Of a stretch of DNA of 8,210 nt, positions 6,622 through 8,210 are shown in pieces. How positions within the stretch are numbered: the stretch's first letter is position 1; every line of letters begins with the position of its first letter. Made by a program: the position numbers and the translations under genes. The stretch is from CAYNOZ01 sp964398955 (GTDB lineage: Archaea > Methanobacteriota_B > Thermococci > Thermococcales > CAYNOZ01). Below the pieces are notes generated by a model. The model saw only the letters and a list, made by a program, of their open reading frames with translations, had not been told where the DNA came from and ran no database searches. The stretch lies in assembly GCA_964398955.1 (NCBI GenBank), contig CAYNOZ010000066.1:1-8210 (forward strand), in the 5' to 3' direction.

Positions 6622-6837
6622 ACGATTAAAACCAAGATATAATGATTAAATTTAGATAGTCATCTAACTCAAAATAGTGACTCCTCGTTCTTCGATACCT
6701 TAAGAATTTATTTTCATGAGTTAGTTTGTGTCAAAAATGACTTACTATGATATTTATATTATTTTGTATTATATAATATAATTTTAATGCTTTTTGTATT
6801 AAATATTTCATAAAGTATTTATATTTCTAAATAACAC
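6622..6837. other. Intergenic region between divergent genes, with an imperfect inverted repeat
   Basis: The region has no gene. It contains an inverted repeat: CTAACTC at 6664-6670 and GAGTTAG at 6718-6724, extended inward by AAAAT against ATTTT with a three-base CAT bulge. The core between the arms is less AT-rich than its surroundings. It holds CCTCGTTCTT at 6683-6692, which matches the CCTCGTCCTT of the transposon hairpin at 44-53 in nine of ten bases, and GTGACTC at 6677-6683, also present just after that hairpin. It could be an operator between two promoters or an old transposon trace; neither is shown. Confidence 0.35.
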
Positions 6838-6848
6838 AAATTTATACT
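6838..6848 (+). promoter_or_regulatory. Probable TATA box of the LysX-like gene
   Basis: AAATTTATACT lies about 58 bases before the TTG start at 6901. A transcript beginning near 6868 would carry a leader of about 33 bases with the strong GAGGAGG site. Other AT-rich candidates upstream (for example ATTTATATTT near 6820) cannot be excluded. Confidence 0.35.
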
Positions 6849-6886
6849 TTTTAAACAAAAAGTTGAGGAAAACTAAAAATCATATT

Positions 6887-6893
6887 GAGGAGG
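6887..6893 (+). promoter_or_regulatory. Strong ribosome binding site fixing a TTG start for the LysX-like gene
   Basis: GAGGAGG ends seven bases before TTG at 6901. This is the best Shine-Dalgarno match in the window. It places the start exactly at the family's usual N-terminus (KIGVTYS), so the TTG codon is well supported. Confidence 0.65.
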
Positions 6894-6900
6894 CTTAACG

Positions 6901-7725
6901 TTGAAAATCGGTGTTACTTATTCAATTAAAAGAAAAGAAGAGAAAATGCTGAAAAATCGGATAAAAGATTCAGATCACAAACCAATAATGATACACGAAG
7001 AAGAACTCAAATTACCAGCAAATTACAACCTAGATGTGGTCCTAATTAGAAACGTTAGCTACTTTAACTCAATATACATCTCAAGACTTTTCGAAGAACA
7101 GGATATACCAGCAATCAACTCTTCCAAAACCATCCTTGAAGCCGGAGACAAACTATTCGCCAATTTAAATTTAGATAAAAACTTAGAAACTCCCGAATGG
7201 AATGTTGCTTTTGACGAAAATACAGCAGTTGAAGCCTCACAAGATCTAAGTTACCCTATGGTGATGAAACCGGTATTTGGGAGTTGGGGAAGAATGGTGA
7301 GCAAAGTAGAAGATAAGACCACAGCAAAAGGGATTATAGAACATAGAAAATCCATGAAAAATCCTTTACACAAAATATACTATAACCAAGAATATATAGA
7401 TAAACCTGATAGAGATATTAGAAGTTATGTAGTAGATGGAGAGTTCATAGCAGCTAGCTATAGGAATAACTCTGATCACTGGATTACTAATGCCGCGAGA
7501 GATGGAAAAGCAACAGAATGTAATGATGAGGATGTTAAGGACATATCTTTAGAAGCTTGGGAAGCATTTGGGGAAGGAGCTCTAGCAATTGATATATTCG
7601 AAACAGAAGATGGGCTTTTAGTGAATGAAGTTAATCCTAATATGGAGTTTAAGGCTACTCAAAAGGCGACTGGTATAGATATTGCTAGTGAACTTATTGA
7701 GTTTGCTATTCGTGAAGGTGAGTAG
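6901..7725 (+). CDS. lysX: LysX/ArgX/RimK-type ATP-grasp ligase
   Basis: The 274-residue protein matches the LysX family in length (about 280) and in motif order: MKIGVTYS, the RNVSYFNSIYISRLFE segment at 50-65, VMKP at 121-124, GSWGR at 127-131, NQEYIDKPDRDIR at 162-174, HWITNAARDGK at 193-203, AIDIF with Asp231, and NEVNPNMEFK at 242-251 with metal-binding Glu243 and Asn245. LysX joins the alpha-amino group of 2-aminoadipate (or, in ArgX, glutamate) to the C-terminal Glu of the carrier LysW, using ATP, at the start of the carrier-protein route to lysine or arginine. Which substrate applies here cannot be decided from the sequence, so the symbol is tentative. No lysW or other pathway gene is visible nearby, and the gene appears to be transcribed alone. 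The first half uses codons ending in A/C, the last 250 bases codons ending in T/G. The next gene, a broken regulator, faces it. Confidence 0.85.
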   Translation: MKIGVTYSIKRKEEKMLKNRIKDSDHKPIMIHEEELKLPANYNLDVVLIRNVSYFNSIYISRLFEEQDIPAINSSKTILEAGDKLFANLNLDKNLETPEWNVAFDENTAVEASQDLSYPMVMKPVFGSWGRMVSKVEDKTTAKGIIEHRKSMKNPLHKIYYNQEYIDKPDRDIRSYVVDGEFIAASYRNNSDHWITNAARDGKATECNDEDVKDISLEAWEAFGEGALAIDIFETEDGLLVNEVNPNMEFKATQKATGIDIASELIEFAIREGE

Positions 7726-7756
7726 TTTTCTGTTTTATAGAACTTGTTTGGTGTTA

Positions 7757-7776
7757 TTTTTTTAGTTGGTTTTTTC
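7757..7776 (+). terminator. U-rich terminator after the LysX-like gene
   Basis: Two T-runs (T7 at 7757-7763 and T6 at 7770-7775) lie about 35 bases after the LysX stop codon. They overlap the 3' end of the convergent broken regulator gene, where they encode its Lys-rich tail on the other strand. Their role as a poly-U terminator is inferred from position. Confidence 0.35.
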
Positions 7777-8175
7777 TTGGTTGTCGCATTCTGGGTGTTG
7801 TCCTGTTTTCATGTAGTGTCGGTAGTGGTTTAGCCATTTTGGGTTTTTGGTGAGTTTTCTACGAATTGGAGAAATTTTCTTAGTTTTTGCATTGTTTCTT
7901 CTCCTACTACTTGTTCTATTTTGCAAGCGTCTTTTTTGCTGTTTTTTCATTTACTCCTAGGGTTTTTAGGAAGTTTATTAGGTCGTTGTGTTTTTCTGTG
8001 ATTTCTTTTCCTATTTTTTTCCTTTTGTTGTTAGTTCGACTTTTCCGTATTTTTCGTATTTTATTAGGTTTTTTTGTTTTAGTTTTCTGATCATTTCTGT
8101 TACGCTTGGAGATTTATCGAGAAGTCTCCATCCTTAATCTTTGATTTTAGGTAGTGGGTTGAATCGGTTCACTTA
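7762..8175 (-). pseudogene. Broken DtxR/MntR-family metal-dependent transcriptional repressor
   Basis: Minus-strand frames joined in order give a recognisable regulator. HYLKSKIKDGD (near 8156-8124) is a probable N-terminal trace. SPSVTEMIRKLKQKNLIKYE (about 8110-8054) is the recognition helix and wing of the winged helix, followed by KYGKVELTTKGK. IGKEITEKHNDLINFLKTLG and DACKIEQVVGEETMQKLRKF belong to the metal-binding and dimer domain. PKWLNHYRHYMKTGQHPEC leads to a stop at 7762. The frame breaks at three A-runs (8014-8020, 7932-7937 and 7844-7848 on the + strand as T-runs), and one additional A in each restores the reading. Before SPSVTEM about ten residues of the helix-turn-helix seem missing, with stops and no clear start codon. 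In the DtxR motif CxxEH the His is Gln here. Intact relatives bind Fe or Mn and repress uptake genes. The three A-run breaks could be sequencing errors, but the N-terminal damage suggests real decay. The 5' limit is approximate. Confidence 0.75.
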
Positions 8176-8210
8176 TAATTTCTAAGACCTTATGTTAGTT
8201 TGTAAGCAGG

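Noticed and set aside
7762..7950. 62-codon minus-strand frame as a separate small basic protein
   Set aside because: Its last 33 or so codons are the C-terminal part of the broken DtxR-like gene, and the first part is that gene read out of frame.
8012..8014. In-frame TAG in the regulator as a read-through or pyrrolysine codon
   Set aside because: Reading through the TAG continues in the wrong frame; homology resumes only after a +1 base shift, so a frameshift explains it better.
7887..8090. 67-codon + strand frame rich in Phe and Leu, a possible small membrane protein
   Set aside because: Antisense of the broken regulator. The Phe-rich product follows from T-rich sequence.

Overview
The window looks like a stretch of chromosome from an AT-rich, anaerobic euryarchaeon. 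The evidence is archaeal TATA/BRE-like promoters, one probable leaderless gene, GGUGA/GAGG-type ribosome binding sites with two TTG starts, and an archaeal-looking gene set: a LysX-type ATP-grasp ligase, a C69 peptidase, an FeS/FMN/FAD enoate reductase and a DtxR/MntR-type regulator. The proteins are rich in Asp, Glu and Lys. A moderately halophilic or methanogen-related lineage is possible, but that is a guess from style and not a demonstrated assignment.

Layout: (1) 1-75, the right end of an IS200/IS605-type element, seen as its terminal hairpin. (2) 302-841 (+), a small C_GCAxxG_C_C-family redox protein behind a good TATA box. (3) 1088-3064 (+), a three-domain flavoprotein of the 2,4-dienoyl-CoA reductase/old yellow enzyme type. 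(4) 3172-3633 (-), a one-cysteine peroxiredoxin. (5) 3829-5724 (-), a secreted C69 dipeptidase-like Ntn hydrolase with an extra C-terminal module. (6) 6137-6577 (-), an OsmC/Ohr-type thiol peroxidase. (7) 6901-7725 (+), a LysX/ArgX-type ATP-grasp ligase. (8) 7762 to about 8175 (-), a broken DtxR/MntR-like metal-dependent repressor gene. Its C-terminal two thirds can be restored by adding one A to each of three A-runs, but its N-terminal part looks truly eroded. Two long gaps (842-1087 and 5725-6136) are low-complexity and U/G-rich in the sense direction of the flanking genes. The 6578-6900 gap holds the divergent promoters of osmC and the LysX-like gene, plus an inverted repeat.

How the genes work together: most genes appear to be transcribed singly, since gaps of about 100-400 bases separate them. 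There is a loose theme of redox and peroxide handling (C_GCAxxG protein, enoate reductase, peroxiredoxin, OsmC, former metal-responsive repressor), but no operon ties them together. The ATP-grasp gene has no LysW or other lysine/arginine pathway partner in view. I did not find a convincing new multi-gene system. The most informative items are the regulator with three A-run frameshifts, the C-terminal module on the secreted peptidase, and the strand-asymmetric spacers.
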